Assembly (NCBI GenBank): GCA_051960855.1
Contig: JBQCDV010000025.1
Location: 1-53,172 of the forward strand
Length of the DNA: 53,172 nucleotides
Direction of reading: 5' to 3'
Origin: JBQCDV01 sp051960855
Lineage (GTDB): Bacteria > Actinomycetota > Actinomycetes > JAJZTN01
The notes beneath the pieces were generated by a model that was given only the letters and a program-made list of their open reading frames with translations, was not told where the DNA came from and made no database searches. Below are positions 45,178 to 52,561 of this stretch, piece by piece. Each line of letters starts with the position of its first letter. Positions within the stretch are counted from its first letter, which is position 1. Position numbers and translations under genes: made by a program.

Positions 45178-45215
45178 GCCGGAGCCCCGACCGCGAGGGC
45201 GATCGGGGCTCCGGC
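45178..45215 (-). terminator. Strong hairpin terminator after rpf
   Basis: GCCGGAGCCCCGA (45178-45190) and TCGGGGCTCCGGC (45203-45215) are complementary over 13 bp with a 12-base loop. On the minus strand it follows the rpf stop by 22 bp and is followed by ATTTG. It isolates rpf from the NrtR-like gene. Confidence 0.8.
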
Positions 45216-45237
45216 CGAAGACGCGTGGAAGCGGCTG

Positions 45238-46119
45238 TCAGTAGTGCAGGACGGTGCCCGGCCGGATGAGGCCCGGGTTAGCACCGACGCGGTCGGCGTT
45301 GAGGCTGTACAGGTGACGCCAGCCCCCGGCGATCCGCAGCTTGGCGGCGATGGAGGAGAGGGTGTCGCCGCGTCGGATGGTGTACGTGCCGACCGTCGAG
45401 CCCCCAGTGGCGGGTGCCGCGGCGACCGCCGGCTTCTCTGCTGGCTTGACGGAGGGTTTCGTCGCCGCTGGGGCGGCAGTGCCGGGCAGGGTCAGGCGCA
45501 TGCCGACGCGGATGACGTTGGGGTTGCTGATGACGTTCCGGTTGTTGGACCAGACCGCCTGCCAGCCGCCGGCCACGTGGTGGCTGCGAGCGATGGAGGC
45601 CAGCGTGTCTCCACGACGCACGGTGTAGGTGGCGCCGGCGACGTGGGTCGCCGATGGCGTGGCGGCGGGCTTCGCGGTGCGTGGGGCGAGAGCCGGCCGC
45701 GCCGCGGATCGCGACACGTCGCTGCTGTGCGCATCGGCGGCCGTCAGGCCGAGCTTGCGGGAGCAGGCGGGCCAAGCGCCCCAGCCCTGCACGCTCAGGA
45801 CCTTCTCGGCAATGGCGATCTGCTCGGACTCCGAGGCGAGGTCAGCGCGAGGTGCGTAGGCGCCGCCGCCGAAACCACGCCAGGTGGAACTGGTGAACTG
45901 CAGGCCGCCGTAGTAGCCGTTGCCGGTGTTGGCGTGCCAGTTGTTGCTGGCCTCACAGCCGGCCAGCCTCTCCCAGACGCTCTGCGAAGCAGCGCTGGCC
46001 GGCGCTGCCGCGGCGAAGACGGGGGCTGCCGTCGCCGCGAGAGCAGCCGCGGACAGGACAGTCGTGCTGCGACGGGTCGTCGCGGGTCGAGCCTGCAGGT
46101 GCTTGGGCTGGTAGCGCAT
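45238..46119 (-). CDS. rpf: Resuscitation-promoting factor with two LysM domains
   Basis: 293 residues from ATG 46119. A signal peptide (about 1-44: basic MRYQPKHLQARPATTRR, hydrophobic LSAAALAATAAPVFAAA, cleavage near ASA/A) leads to an Rpf domain (about 45-120; VWERLAGCEASNNWHANTGN, YYGGLQFTSSTWRGFGG, with the catalytic Glu in CEAS). Two LysM repeats follow (about 165-215, YTVRRGDTLASIARSH; and about 245-293, YTIRRGDTLSSIAAKL), linked by Pro/Ala/Lys-rich stretches. Secreted muralytic lytic transglycosylase that cleaves peptidoglycan and stimulates resuscitation or growth. The upstream c-di-AMP riboswitch and the GGAG five bases before ATG suggest control at the mRNA level. Confidence 0.93.
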   Translation of the reverse strand: MRYQPKHLQARPATTRRSTTVLSAAALAATAAPVFAAAAPASAASQSVWERLAGCEASNNWHANTGNGYYGGLQFTSSTWRGFGGGAYAPRADLASESEQIAIAEKVLSVQGWGAWPACSRKLGLTAADAHSSDVSRSAARPALAPRTAKPAATPSATHVAGATYTVRRGDTLASIARSHHVAGGWQAVWSNNRNVISNPNVIRVGMRLTLPGTAAPAATKPSVKPAEKPAVAAAPATGGSTVGTYTIRRGDTLSSIAAKLRIAGGWRHLYSLNADRVGANPGLIRPGTVLHY

Positions 46120-46122
46120 CGC

Positions 46123-46270
46123 GTCTCCAGCGCCTACGAGGTGAGCTGTCGGGTTCGGGCGGAGCTGCCCGGTCCGGCCGCCTACGGCAGCGCGAACTTC
46201 ACCCCAAGGCGACGTGCCAGAGCGCGTCGCCGATTCACGGGTCCCCCGCTCCTGCCCGCGTGGAGGAGGT
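46123..46270 (-). promoter_or_regulatory. ydaO/yuaA-type c-di-AMP riboswitch upstream of rpf
   Basis: Minus-strand sequence 5' of rpf carries, in order, the conserved blocks of the c-di-AMP riboswitch: CGGGGGACCC, then GGGGTGAAGTTCG, then CCGAACCCGACAGCTCACC and TCGTAGGCG. The order and spacing match the Rfam ydaO-yuaA motif, which is known before rpf genes of Streptomyces. The end of the aptamer reaches GGAG, the Shine-Dalgarno of rpf, five bases before ATG, so ligand binding could affect translation as well as transcription. The reading frame continuing through this region is a chance frame. Confidence 0.88.
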
Positions 46271-46396
46271 CCACGGCGACCGGTGGGCAGGACTCGGCGC
46301 GTCCGGTGCGTGGGGCCGCGTGGCGGCGGCCGGGATTGAGAGTAGGGAGTCGCGTCCACGCGTGGCAAGCCGCCGTCCCCAGGCTCGGGTGCGGCC

Positions 46397-47518
46397 TCAG
46401 CCGAAGACCCGGTCCCAGGCGGACCGGAGGCCGTCGGCAGCGGCATGAGCCGCCTCCCCTACACGCCGGGTCGCCGTACGCGTCGCGCTGCCCACGGCGG
46501 CACCAACCCGGCGCCCGGAGGAGGTGACGGCAGCCACGCCGGACTCAACGGCTGTAGCGACGAACTCGGAGGCCCCGGTGGCGTTCATCGCGCCGCTCAC
46601 CACCGTCCCCACTCCCCAGGCGGTCACGCCCGCGACGACAACTGCCGCGGTCACCCCCACGACGACCGGCGCGGCGGCGACGCCGAAGCCGACAGCGGCA
46701 GCGGTGGCGACGCCGAGCTCGGCCGAGACTGCGCCGGCAGCGAAGCTGGCGGCTGCGGTGGAGACGACGTCAGTCACGACCATGGGACCGACGCGCTCAC
46801 CGTCCTCCGCCGCCGACCACCAGCGGTAGCCCATGACGGCCCCGCCCACGAGCGGCACGCGGGCCGCCGCTGCGCCGGCCACACCGGCACGCGCCAGCGC
46901 CGGACCCACGCCCACGATGTCGCCCACCGTCGCCGAGGCGACCATGCTCAGCGGCTGGAGCAGACGGGAGTCGAGCACGCGCCCCATCGTGGGAAGGGCC
47001 ACTGCGAGCCCGGGCAGCTCGGCGTCGACCAGCTCAGCCATCGCCCGCAGTGCCTGGGGCTGGCTGACCAGCGTCAGCAGACGCTCGATCCACCCAACGA
47101 GGGCAGGAGGCTCCCACGGCACGGCGGCAGCCGAGGTGGCCGCCGGTGGCACCAGCCCGTTGGCGCGTGCGGCGAGGCGCCGCGCCGTCGTTCCGAGGGC
47201 GGCGCATTGGGACTCCAAGCGCCCGGCAGCCGCCGTCAACTCCGGGTCGTCATCGCCGGTCGGCTCTGAGGCGAAGGGCAGCGGTCCCCACGCTCGGGTC
47301 GTCGCGTCGGCCGCCCGTGCACTCGCAACCCGTTGCGCCGCCGCACTGGTCTGCGCCTCCCAGGCGACGGCCAGTTGCGCGAGCTCGGCCGCAAGGCTCT
47401 CGAGCTGGGCGGTGAGGGCGAGCACCTCCTGCAGCTCCGTTGAGAGCCGGTCGGCGAGCGCCCCTGACCACGCCTCCAGCCCGACGAGGCCGGCAGGCAG
47501 CACGTCGGACCCGCTCAT
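46397..47518 (-). CDS. Large helical protein with glycine-zipper membrane domain (unknown, effector-like)
   Basis: 373 residues from ATG 47518. The N-terminal ~100 residues are a helical, WXG-like coiled region (LEAWSGALADRLSTELQEVL, ESLAAELAQLAVAWEAQ). The middle is Ala-rich; the segment from about 215 has GAVMGYRWW. Residues about 270-325 are a long Gly/Ala/Val stretch (LGVATAAAVGFGVAAAPVVV, VGVTAAVVVAGVTAWGVGTVV) that could form two membrane helices with glycine zippers, before a basic amphipathic C-terminus. No enzyme motif. It overlaps the 107-residue gene (ATGA), the last of three coupled genes. I do not recognise a named family; a secreted or pore-forming protein is inferred only from shape. 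Confidence 0.6.
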   Translation of the reverse strand: MSGSDVLPAGLVGLEAWSGALADRLSTELQEVLALTAQLESLAAELAQLAVAWEAQTSAAAQRVASARAADATTRAWGPLPFASEPTGDDDPELTAAAGRLESQCAALGTTARRLAARANGLVPPAATSAAAVPWEPPALVGWIERLLTLVSQPQALRAMAELVDAELPGLAVALPTMGRVLDSRLLQPLSMVASATVGDIVGVGPALARAGVAGAAAARVPLVGGAVMGYRWWSAAEDGERVGPMVVTDVVSTAAASFAAGAVSAELGVATAAAVGFGVAAAPVVVGVTAAVVVAGVTAWGVGTVVSGAMNATGASEFVATAVESGVAAVTSSGRRVGAAVGSATRTATRRVGEAAHAAADGLRSAWDRVFG

Positions 47519-47838
47519 CCCGACGGCACGACCGCGGCGGCCGCACCGGACCTCTCGATGGACTCGAGGAGGGCACAGACGGACTCGAGGGCGGCGACGA
47601 CGCGGCTCTGAGCCGCGAGGACGGCACCTCCGGCGGCTGCGACCTCGACGGCGACGCCGGCAAGGGAGGCGGCGGCCTGGTGGGCGCGCGACCCGAGGAG
47701 CAGGTGGCCTCCCGTCTCCTCCGCCGCATCGCGAGCGGCCGCCGTGGCTCGGTGCAGCGTCATCTCGACGTCCTGACGCCGCCGTTCGAGGCCGGCGGCG
47801 ACGGAGCGGAGCACGCGAGTGTCGGCTTCGACGATCAC
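47515..47838 (-). CDS. Small helical protein, WXG100-like size (unknown)
   Basis: 107 residues from GTG 47838, overlapping the upstream 110-residue gene (GTGA) and the downstream large gene (ATGA). Almost all helix: VLRSVAAGLERRRQDVEMTL, ATAAARDAAEETGGHLLLGS, then AAASLAGVAVEVAAAGGAVL and VVAALESVCALLESIERS. The size and helix-turn-helix hairpin with a central GG resemble ESX/WXG100 partners and Lap proteins of type VII secretion, but there is no W-X-G. It could be a chaperone or secretion partner of the large protein. Function not assignable by sequence alone. Confidence 0.6.
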   Translation of the reverse strand: MIVEADTRVLRSVAAGLERRRQDVEMTLHRATAAARDAAEETGGHLLLGSRAHQAAASLAGVAVEVAAAGGAVLAAQSRVVAALESVCALLESIERSGAAAAVVPSG

Positions 47839-48167
47839 CGCTGCACCTCCAGCAGCGCCCCGTCCGCACCGCCCTGGTCGAGGAGCAGAGCGGTGACCCC
47901 GATCGTGGCGAGCAGCGTGGGCACCAACCGTCGGGGCCAGGCCGCCCAGGCGGCGTCGTCACCGAGGCACGCGGCCACTGCCGCGGGCGACGTGAACCCG
48001 ACGGCGACACGTCGTCCGTCCCACAGCTCGGCGAGCAGGACATCGAGGGGATGACCGGCCGCGGGCAGGCTCTGCACGGGCAGCAGGACGACGTCGGCGG
48101 GCAGATCGGCACGGGAGACGTCCGGCTGCTCCACAGGCGCGGGGGCGGTCGGGAGATCGGCTGGCAC
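47835..48167 (-). CDS. SseB-like small protein
   Basis: 110 residues from GTG 48167 (VPADLPTAPAPVEQP). The body reads ADVVLLPVQSLPAAGHPLDV, then GRRVAVGFTSPAAVAACLGD and LLDQGGADGALLEVQR at the end, a pattern like the SseB N-terminal domain of actinobacterial proteins (alternating strands with an FTSP turn). First gene of the three-gene coupled operon. Its promoter would lie in the 109-bp gap before the divergent histidine phosphatase; no clear hexamers are seen. Function unknown, perhaps a partner of the next two gene products. Confidence 0.6.
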   Translation of the reverse strand: MPADLPTAPAPVEQPDVSRADLPADVVLLPVQSLPAAGHPLDVLLAELWDGRRVAVGFTSPAAVAACLGDDAAWAAWPRRLVPTLLATIGVTALLLDQGGADGALLEVQR

Positions 48168-48276
48168 GTGTCCACTCTGCTCGAAGCGGCCGCGGCATCG
48201 TCTTCGCTGTCCACAGCCATGCGCCCCGGGCATGCGGAGGTCGGTTGAGCGACGCCCGGTGGGGTAGCCGGTCGGC

Positions 48277-49077
48277 GTGATCGAGCGCTGTGACCTCCAG
48301 ACACTGTGGCTGGTGCGCCACGGCGAGAGCGTCGGCAACATCGCCGACCGCAGAGCGCGGGAGCAGCACGCGGACCGGTTGGACCTGGACGTTCGCGATC
48401 CTGACGTGCGCCTGTCAGACACCGGGCGCGACCAGGCGCGGTCTGTGGGTGAGTGGCTCGCCCGCGAGCAGGAGCGCTCGGACGCCGTCGTCACCTCGCC
48501 CTACCGGCGCGCGACCGAGACCGCCGACCTCGCCCTCGAGGCCCTCGTCCCTGCCTTCGGCAACCTGCCCCGAGACCGTGACGAGCGGCTCCGGGAGCGC
48601 GACCTGGGCATGTTCGATGGGCTCACGGGGCTGGGCATCCGCGATCTGCACGCCGAGGAGGCCCAGCGCCGGGCCCGCCTGGGGAAGTTCTACTACCGGC
48701 CACCCGGCGGGGAGAGCTGGTGCGACGTTGCGCTGCGCGTGCGGCAGGTGCTGACCTCGCTGTCGAACCGCTACCCCGGTCAGCGCGTTCTCGTCGTCAC
48801 TCACCAGGCGGTGATCATGCTCGTGCGCTATGTCCTCGAGGGGTTCGACGAGTCCGAGCTGCTCACCCTTGACCGCACCGAGCCCCTCAGCAACTGCGGG
48901 GTGACCCGTTACGACCGGGACCCCGAGGGGAGCCTGCGTCTCACCTACGCCAACGACACCAGCGCCCTGTCCAGGACCAGAACGCCGAAGACACGGGAAC
49001 CAGACACCGCCGCCGTCTCCGAGGTCGAGGGGTCCGAGGTCGAGGGGTCCGAGGAAGGTTCCCGCGCCCATGCCTGA
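48277..49077 (+). CDS. Histidine phosphatase (phosphoglycerate mutase-like)
   Basis: 266 residues from GTG 48277. Signature LWLVRHGESVGNIADRR has the phosphorylated His and Arg of the family, RYPGQRVLVVTHQAVIMLVR the second catalytic His, and DAVVTSPYRRATETADLALE the substrate Arg. The second half, LERDLGMFDG-like RERDLGMFDG and RPPGGESWCDVALRV, is typical of broad-specificity phosphatases rather than a true mutase. The C-terminal 40 residues are a disordered tail with two perfect 15-bp DNA repeats (49021, 49036) giving EVEGSEVEGS. Overlaps nnrD by eight bases. Substrate unknown. Confidence 0.87.
   Translation: MIERCDLQTLWLVRHGESVGNIADRRAREQHADRLDLDVRDPDVRLSDTGRDQARSVGEWLAREQERSDAVVTSPYRRATETADLALEALVPAFGNLPRDRDERLRERDLGMFDGLTGLGIRDLHAEEAQRRARLGKFYYRPPGGESWCDVALRVRQVLTSLSNRYPGQRVLVVTHQAVIMLVRYVLEGFDESELLTLDRTEPLSNCGVTRYDRDPEGSLRLTYANDTSALSRTRTPKTREPDTAAVSEVEGSEVEGSEEGSRAHA
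49021..49050. repeat. Two perfect 15-bp repeats in the histidine-phosphatase tail
   Basis: GAGGTCGAGGGGTCC at 49021-49035 and 49036-49050, in frame. Confidence 0.8.
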
Positions 49078-49963
49078 CGCCCCGCAGCCCACCGTCGTCA
49101 CGTCAGCGGTGCTGAGGCGCTGGCGGCTGCCGGCGGCGGGCGTGGGCAAGGAGGCGCGAGGCCGCGTCCTGGTGGTGGGAGGGTCCCGAACGACGCCCGG
49201 GGCGGTGGCCCTCGCCGCCGAAGCCGCCCTGCGCGCTGGCGCAGGCAAGCTCCAAATCGCCGTGGCCGGGTCAGCCGCCCCTGTCCTCGCTGTCACCTGT
49301 CCGGAGGCGATGGTCCTCGGGCTGCCCGAGGATGAGGACGGAGTGATCGCCACAGAGTCCGCGGCGCTGGTGACGGAGCTTGCCACCCAAGCCTCCGCGG
49401 TCCTGATCGGTCCCGGTATGAGCGAGGCCCAGCGGACGGCGGCGTTTGTCGACCGGCTGGCTCCCCAGGTCGGTGGCGCCCTCGTCCTCGACGCGATCGC
49501 GCTGGCCTGGGTTACCGACGACGTGGCCCGCCCCGGCCGGCTGCAGCATCCGACGATTCTGACGCCCAACCTGGCCGAGCTCGCCCGCGCGTGTGGACGC
49601 GAGGAGCTAGCCGACGACGATCACGACGCTGTCCTCTCGTCGGCGGCGGATCTGGCCGCTGCCTCGGGAGCTGTGGTGTCGGCCGGCGGCAGCCGGTCGA
49701 CCACGGTCAGTCCCGACGGACGGATCTGGGTCGACGAGACCGGCGGCACCGGTCTCGGCGTGTCCGGGTCCGGTGACGTCCTCGCCGGCGTGGTGGCGGG
49801 GCTGGTTGCCCGTGGCGCGGACCCCGCGCAGGCAGCCGTCTGGGGATCACACCTGCACGGTCGCGCCGGAGACCGCCTCGCCGCGGCGGTCGGCCCACTG
49901 GGATATCTCGCACGGGAACTGGTCCCGGAGATCCCGCGCGTGCTCGTCGAGCTCGAAGCCTGA
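49070..49963 (+). CDS. nnrD: ADP-dependent NAD(P)H-hydrate dehydratase
   Basis: 297 residues from ATG 49070. Repairs hydrated NAD(P)H with ADP. This is the dehydratase domain alone, without the N-terminal epimerase found in fused NnrD/NnrE. Motifs: GKEARGRVLVVGGSRTTPGA, AAEAALRAGAGKLQIAVAG, AVLIGPGMSE, the proline-rich HPTILTPNLAELARA, and the catalytic GTGLGVSGSGDVLAGVVAG with the Asp/Gly loop. The length agrees with single-domain homologues. It overlaps the histidine phosphatase, so the two are probably translated together. An epimerase partner is not seen nearby. Confidence 0.9.
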   Translation: MPDAPQPTVVTSAVLRRWRLPAAGVGKEARGRVLVVGGSRTTPGAVALAAEAALRAGAGKLQIAVAGSAAPVLAVTCPEAMVLGLPEDEDGVIATESAALVTELATQASAVLIGPGMSEAQRTAAFVDRLAPQVGGALVLDAIALAWVTDDVARPGRLQHPTILTPNLAELARACGREELADDDHDAVLSSAADLAAASGAVVSAGGSRSTTVSPDGRIWVDETGGTGLGVSGSGDVLAGVVAGLVARGADPAQAAVWGSHLHGRAGDRLAAAVGPLGYLARELVPEIPRVLVELEA

Positions 49964-49968
49964 CATCC

Positions 49969-50556
49969 TCACGAGGGCGGCGCGGACTCCACCCGGGCCG
50001 GATGTTCCGCGTCGTCGACGCGGACGACCACGTCCGCCGTCTGCTCGGGTCGCTGCTCCGCCTCGTACCGGCGGTAGGCCGCCAGGCGCCAGGCGTCGCG
50101 GTCGGGTACGCGCCGTCGAAGGGCCGACGGCGAGAGCGCCAGATGCACGGCAAGGTCCCACGAGAGCGCAGGGTCGAGGAGCAGGTCGCCGAACACGATC
50201 GCCACACCGCCGGCGGGGAGGGTCACGTACGGCTCTCGAGTGGCGCGGTCAGTCGTGGGATCCCACAGGCTGGGCAGCACGCGCGCGCTGCCCGGCTGTC
50301 TCAGGGGCAGCAGCAGCTCCCGCCGGAGCGCGCCGACGTCCAGTCGGTCCTCGTAGTAGGCGTCGGCGTCCTGCCGGCCACGCTCCAGGCGGATGGACGC
50401 CGGTCGCCAGAAGGTCTCCGCGTCGACCACGAGAACGTGGCGTCCGGCGACGCGGAGCAGGTCGGCCAGACGCCTGGCAACTGCCCCAGGGTCCGCCTCC
50501 GGCGCCGAGTCGACGACGAGCCGGCGCGCGGACAGCGCGAGGGCCCGAGCGACCAC
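49969..50556 (-). CDS. Uridine kinase-like protein without Walker A
   Basis: 195 residues if the start is GTG 50556. Family features: GRHVLVVDAETFWRPASIR, ERGRQDADAYYEDRLDVGAL, LWDPTTDRATREPYVTLPAG, VAIVFGDLLLDPALSWDLAV and AAYRRYEAEQRPEQTADVVV, which match actinobacterial uridine-kinase-like proteins. The position of the P-loop reads VVDSAPEADPGAVARRL, so GxxxxGK(S/T) is lost and ATP binding is doubtful. Upstream the frame continues (RPISWEGLGDLVV) as far as a TAG at 50599-50601, which is the stop of the preceding gene; this extra stretch looks family-like, so the real start may be CTG 50598. Confidence 0.75.
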   Translation of the reverse strand: MVARALALSARRLVVDSAPEADPGAVARRLADLLRVAGRHVLVVDAETFWRPASIRLERGRQDADAYYEDRLDVGALRRELLLPLRQPGSARVLPSLWDPTTDRATREPYVTLPAGGVAIVFGDLLLDPALSWDLAVHLALSPSALRRRVPDRDAWRLAAYRRYEAEQRPEQTADVVVRVDDAEHPARVESAPPS

Positions 50557-50598
50557 GAGGTCGCCCAGGCCCTCCCAGCTGATCGGTCGCGCTCGCAG

Positions 50599-50943
50599 CT
50601 ACGGCTGCCCGTCGAGCTGACGCTCCTCGTCGGCGGTCATGCTCGTGTCGTTGGCACGACCCTCGGCGGCCACGAGCCCCACGTCCTCCACCGGCACGTC
50701 ATCGGGCTCCCGTCCGGTCTCGACGCGCGTTGAGACGTCGACGTCGTCCTGGACCTGGTCGTCGAGCGTCTCCTCACCCAGTGCTGTCGTGCTGGCGAGC
50801 TCGTCGTCAGCGACGTAGGCCGCCCGCGGGTCGGAGTTGTCCCCCGGTAGGCCGCCGGTCTGGCCGATGCTGGTCGCGGCGCTGATGTGCCGACCGTCGG
50901 CGGTCTCGTTGCGCGGTCGAGTAGTGCCCTCGCTGTCGCTCAC
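50599..50943 (-). CDS. DUF5709-like acidic small protein
   Basis: 114 residues from ATG 50943. Low-complexity, acidic and probably disordered: SIGQTGGLPGDNSDPRAAYV, ASTTALGEETLDDQVQDDVD and RANDTSMTADEERQLDGQP near the end. The LGEETLDD block and acidic middle resemble DUF5709 proteins, but the match is loose. Its ATG overlaps the TGA of the Rho-N gene (ATGA), so it is translated with it. It ends with TAG directly in frame with the uridine-kinase-like gene. Function unknown. Confidence 0.6.
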   Translation of the reverse strand: MSDSEGTTRPRNETADGRHISAATSIGQTGGLPGDNSDPRAAYVADDELASTTALGEETLDDQVQDDVDVSTRVETGREPDDVPVEDVGLVAAEGRANDTSMTADEERQLDGQP

Positions 50944-51530
50944 GCGTCCTCCCGGTCGGGGTTCTCGAAGCGGAAGAAGTTGCTCTGCCGGCCGTCGGTG
51001 CGCTCCTCCTGGTAGATGAAGTTGAGACGCCGCTCGTCGAACGTCGCGAAGAACTCGTCCCAGCTCACCTCCCGCAGGCGGTCGCTCTGGTCGCCGAAGT
51101 CGAAGCGGAGCACCCCGAGGTGATCGCCGTGCTCAGTGCCCTCGACCGTGGCCGGTCGCCCGCCGCGCTCCTCCGCCCACTGCCGGATCACGTCGTGGCT
51201 GGTGGTCACGAGGCTGCGGCCCGGACGCTCGGGGTCCTCGTCCGGGTCGGTGATCTCCTGGCTGTACTTCAGCGACTTGCTCGATGCCGATCCGGTGCGG
51301 GCGTGGCCGCCATCGGGGCCTGCGCCGCGCGACGCGTCGCCCGAGGACTCCCCGTCACCGTCGCCGGCGTCGTTCGCGGACCCGACGAGGGCGTCGACCA
51401 GCTCGTCCTTCTTCATCCCGGAGCTGCCCGAGATCCCCTGATCCTTGGCCTGCTTGCGCAGGTCGACGACCTTCTCCTCCTGCAGCTCCTCGCGAGTGGC
51501 CTCGCTGGAGGGGGACTTGTTGTCAGCCAC
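50940..51530 (-). CDS. Rho N-terminal/SAP-like domain protein
   Basis: 196 residues from GTG 51530 (VADNKSPSSEATREE), with GGAG six bases before it. The first half contains a Rho termination factor N-terminal/SAP-like motif: EKVVDLRKQAKDQGISGSSG and KKDELVDALVGSA. The C-terminal half has a conserved hydrophobic pattern, HDVIRQWAEERGGRPATVEG, LGVLRFDFGDQSDRLREVSW and DEFFATFDERRLNFIYQEE, characteristic of an actinobacterial protein found with SAP domains. It probably binds nucleic acid. It is coupled to the next gene by ATGA and lies 91 bp after the aldo/keto reductase. Confidence 0.8.
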   Translation of the reverse strand: MADNKSPSSEATREELQEEKVVDLRKQAKDQGISGSSGMKKDELVDALVGSANDAGDGDGESSGDASRGAGPDGGHARTGSASSKSLKYSQEITDPDEDPERPGRSLVTTSHDVIRQWAEERGGRPATVEGTEHGDHLGVLRFDFGDQSDRLREVSWDEFFATFDERRLNFIYQEERTDGRQSNFFRFENPDREDA

Positions 51531-51621
51531 GGCTGCTCCTGTCGACTCGGCGTGCAGGTACGTGCAGTGCGCGTACCCGGGCATGCCGGCGTCAATCGCC
51601 CAGCGGGCCGCAGCGTGACGG

Positions 51622-52557
51622 TCAGGCCATCTGAAGGAAGGGCGAGCTGTAGTCGGCCGAGTCGGCAGAGTCGCCAGAGGTGGCCGAGTCGGCAGAGTCG
51701 GCAAAGGTGGCTGAGCCGCGAGCCGCGCCGCTCACCCCTAGGACCTGCTCCGCCTCCTCGACACTCATCCGGTTTTGCTCGGCGTCGATCAGGTACCGCA
51801 GCAGACGGACGTCGCCGGCGGTGGGGATGCCGGTGATCTCGGGCCGGGCGAGCACCCATGACACCGCGGCGCGGATGCGCTCGGGGTCGACGAGCGGCTC
51901 GTACCACGTCGCGTGGGTCTGCTCAGCGCCCTGGGGCCAGTTGCGCCGGGCGACGGTCTTGATCGTCATGAGCGCGACGTCCCGGCGCTGGATCTCGGCG
52001 ACGAGCGCCTCGTAGTCCGCCCGATAATCAGGCCGCGTCCACAGCACCGGGTTGATCGGCGTGAGCACTGAGTCGAAGTCGAAGCGGCGCAGACCCTCCA
52101 GGTGCGTGGCCGGTGCCTCGTGTCCGTGCCCCGTGATCCCGATCCCGCCGACCAGACCCTCCTCCTTCGCACGGACGGCGGCCTCGAGCGAGCCCCCTGG
52201 CCGGGTGACGCGGTCGAGCTCATCGAGGTCGGTCACGGCGTGCATCTGGATCAGGTCGACGTGGTCGGTCTGGAGCCGCTCGAGACTGCGGTTGATCTCC
52301 CGCCAGGCGTCGGCGCGGTTCCGCTGCTGGGTCTTGGTCGCCAGGAAGATGGAGTCCCGGATGCGCGGCATCCACGGGCCCAGCCGGTCCTCCGCCTCGC
52401 CGTAGTTGTGCGCCACGTCGAAGTGGTTGATGCCTGCATCCAGCGCCTCCTGAATGGAGGCGTCCGCGACGTCCTGCGTCACCTCGCCGAGAGCGGCCGC
52501 ACCATAGATCAGGACGCTGCTGTCGTGGCCGAGCCGGCCGAGACGTCGGTACTCCAT
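51622..52557 (-). CDS. Aldo/keto reductase
   Basis: 311 residues from ATG 52557 (MEYRRLGRLGHDSSVLIYGA). A TIM-barrel NADPH-dependent oxidoreductase with the catalytic tetrad visible: Asp in HFDVAHNYGEAE, Tyr in the same motif, Lys in IFLATKTQQR and His in LIQMHAV. PNPVLW-like INPVLWTRPDYRADYEAL and TGIPTAGDVRLLRYLIDA lie near the cofactor pocket. The C-terminal 35 residues contain a 2 x 27-bp direct repeat (51656-51709) encoding ADSADSATSGDSADSA, beyond the usual end of the family. It starts four bases after the GNAT gene's stop. The substrate is unknown. Confidence 0.88.
   Translation of the reverse strand: MEYRRLGRLGHDSSVLIYGAAALGEVTQDVADASIQEALDAGINHFDVAHNYGEAEDRLGPWMPRIRDSIFLATKTQQRNRADAWREINRSLERLQTDHVDLIQMHAVTDLDELDRVTRPGGSLEAAVRAKEEGLVGGIGITGHGHEAPATHLEGLRRFDFDSVLTPINPVLWTRPDYRADYEALVAEIQRRDVALMTIKTVARRNWPQGAEQTHATWYEPLVDPERIRAAVSWVLARPEITGIPTAGDVRLLRYLIDAEQNRMSVEEAEQVLGVSGAARGSATFADSADSATSGDSADSADYSSPFLQMA
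51656..51709. repeat. Two 27-bp direct repeats in the aldo/keto reductase C-terminus
   Basis: Copies at 51656-51682 and 51683-51709 begin GCCGAGTCGGCAGAGTCG and differ at two bases. They encode an Asp/Ala/Ser-rich tail and leave the frame open. Confidence 0.8.
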
Positions 52558-52561
52558 GCGT

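Noticed and set aside
45238..46446. Frame reading from the next gene through the rpf upstream region
   Set aside because: It runs through the c-di-AMP riboswitch; rpf has a proper signal peptide at ATG 46119 and a ribosome-binding site.
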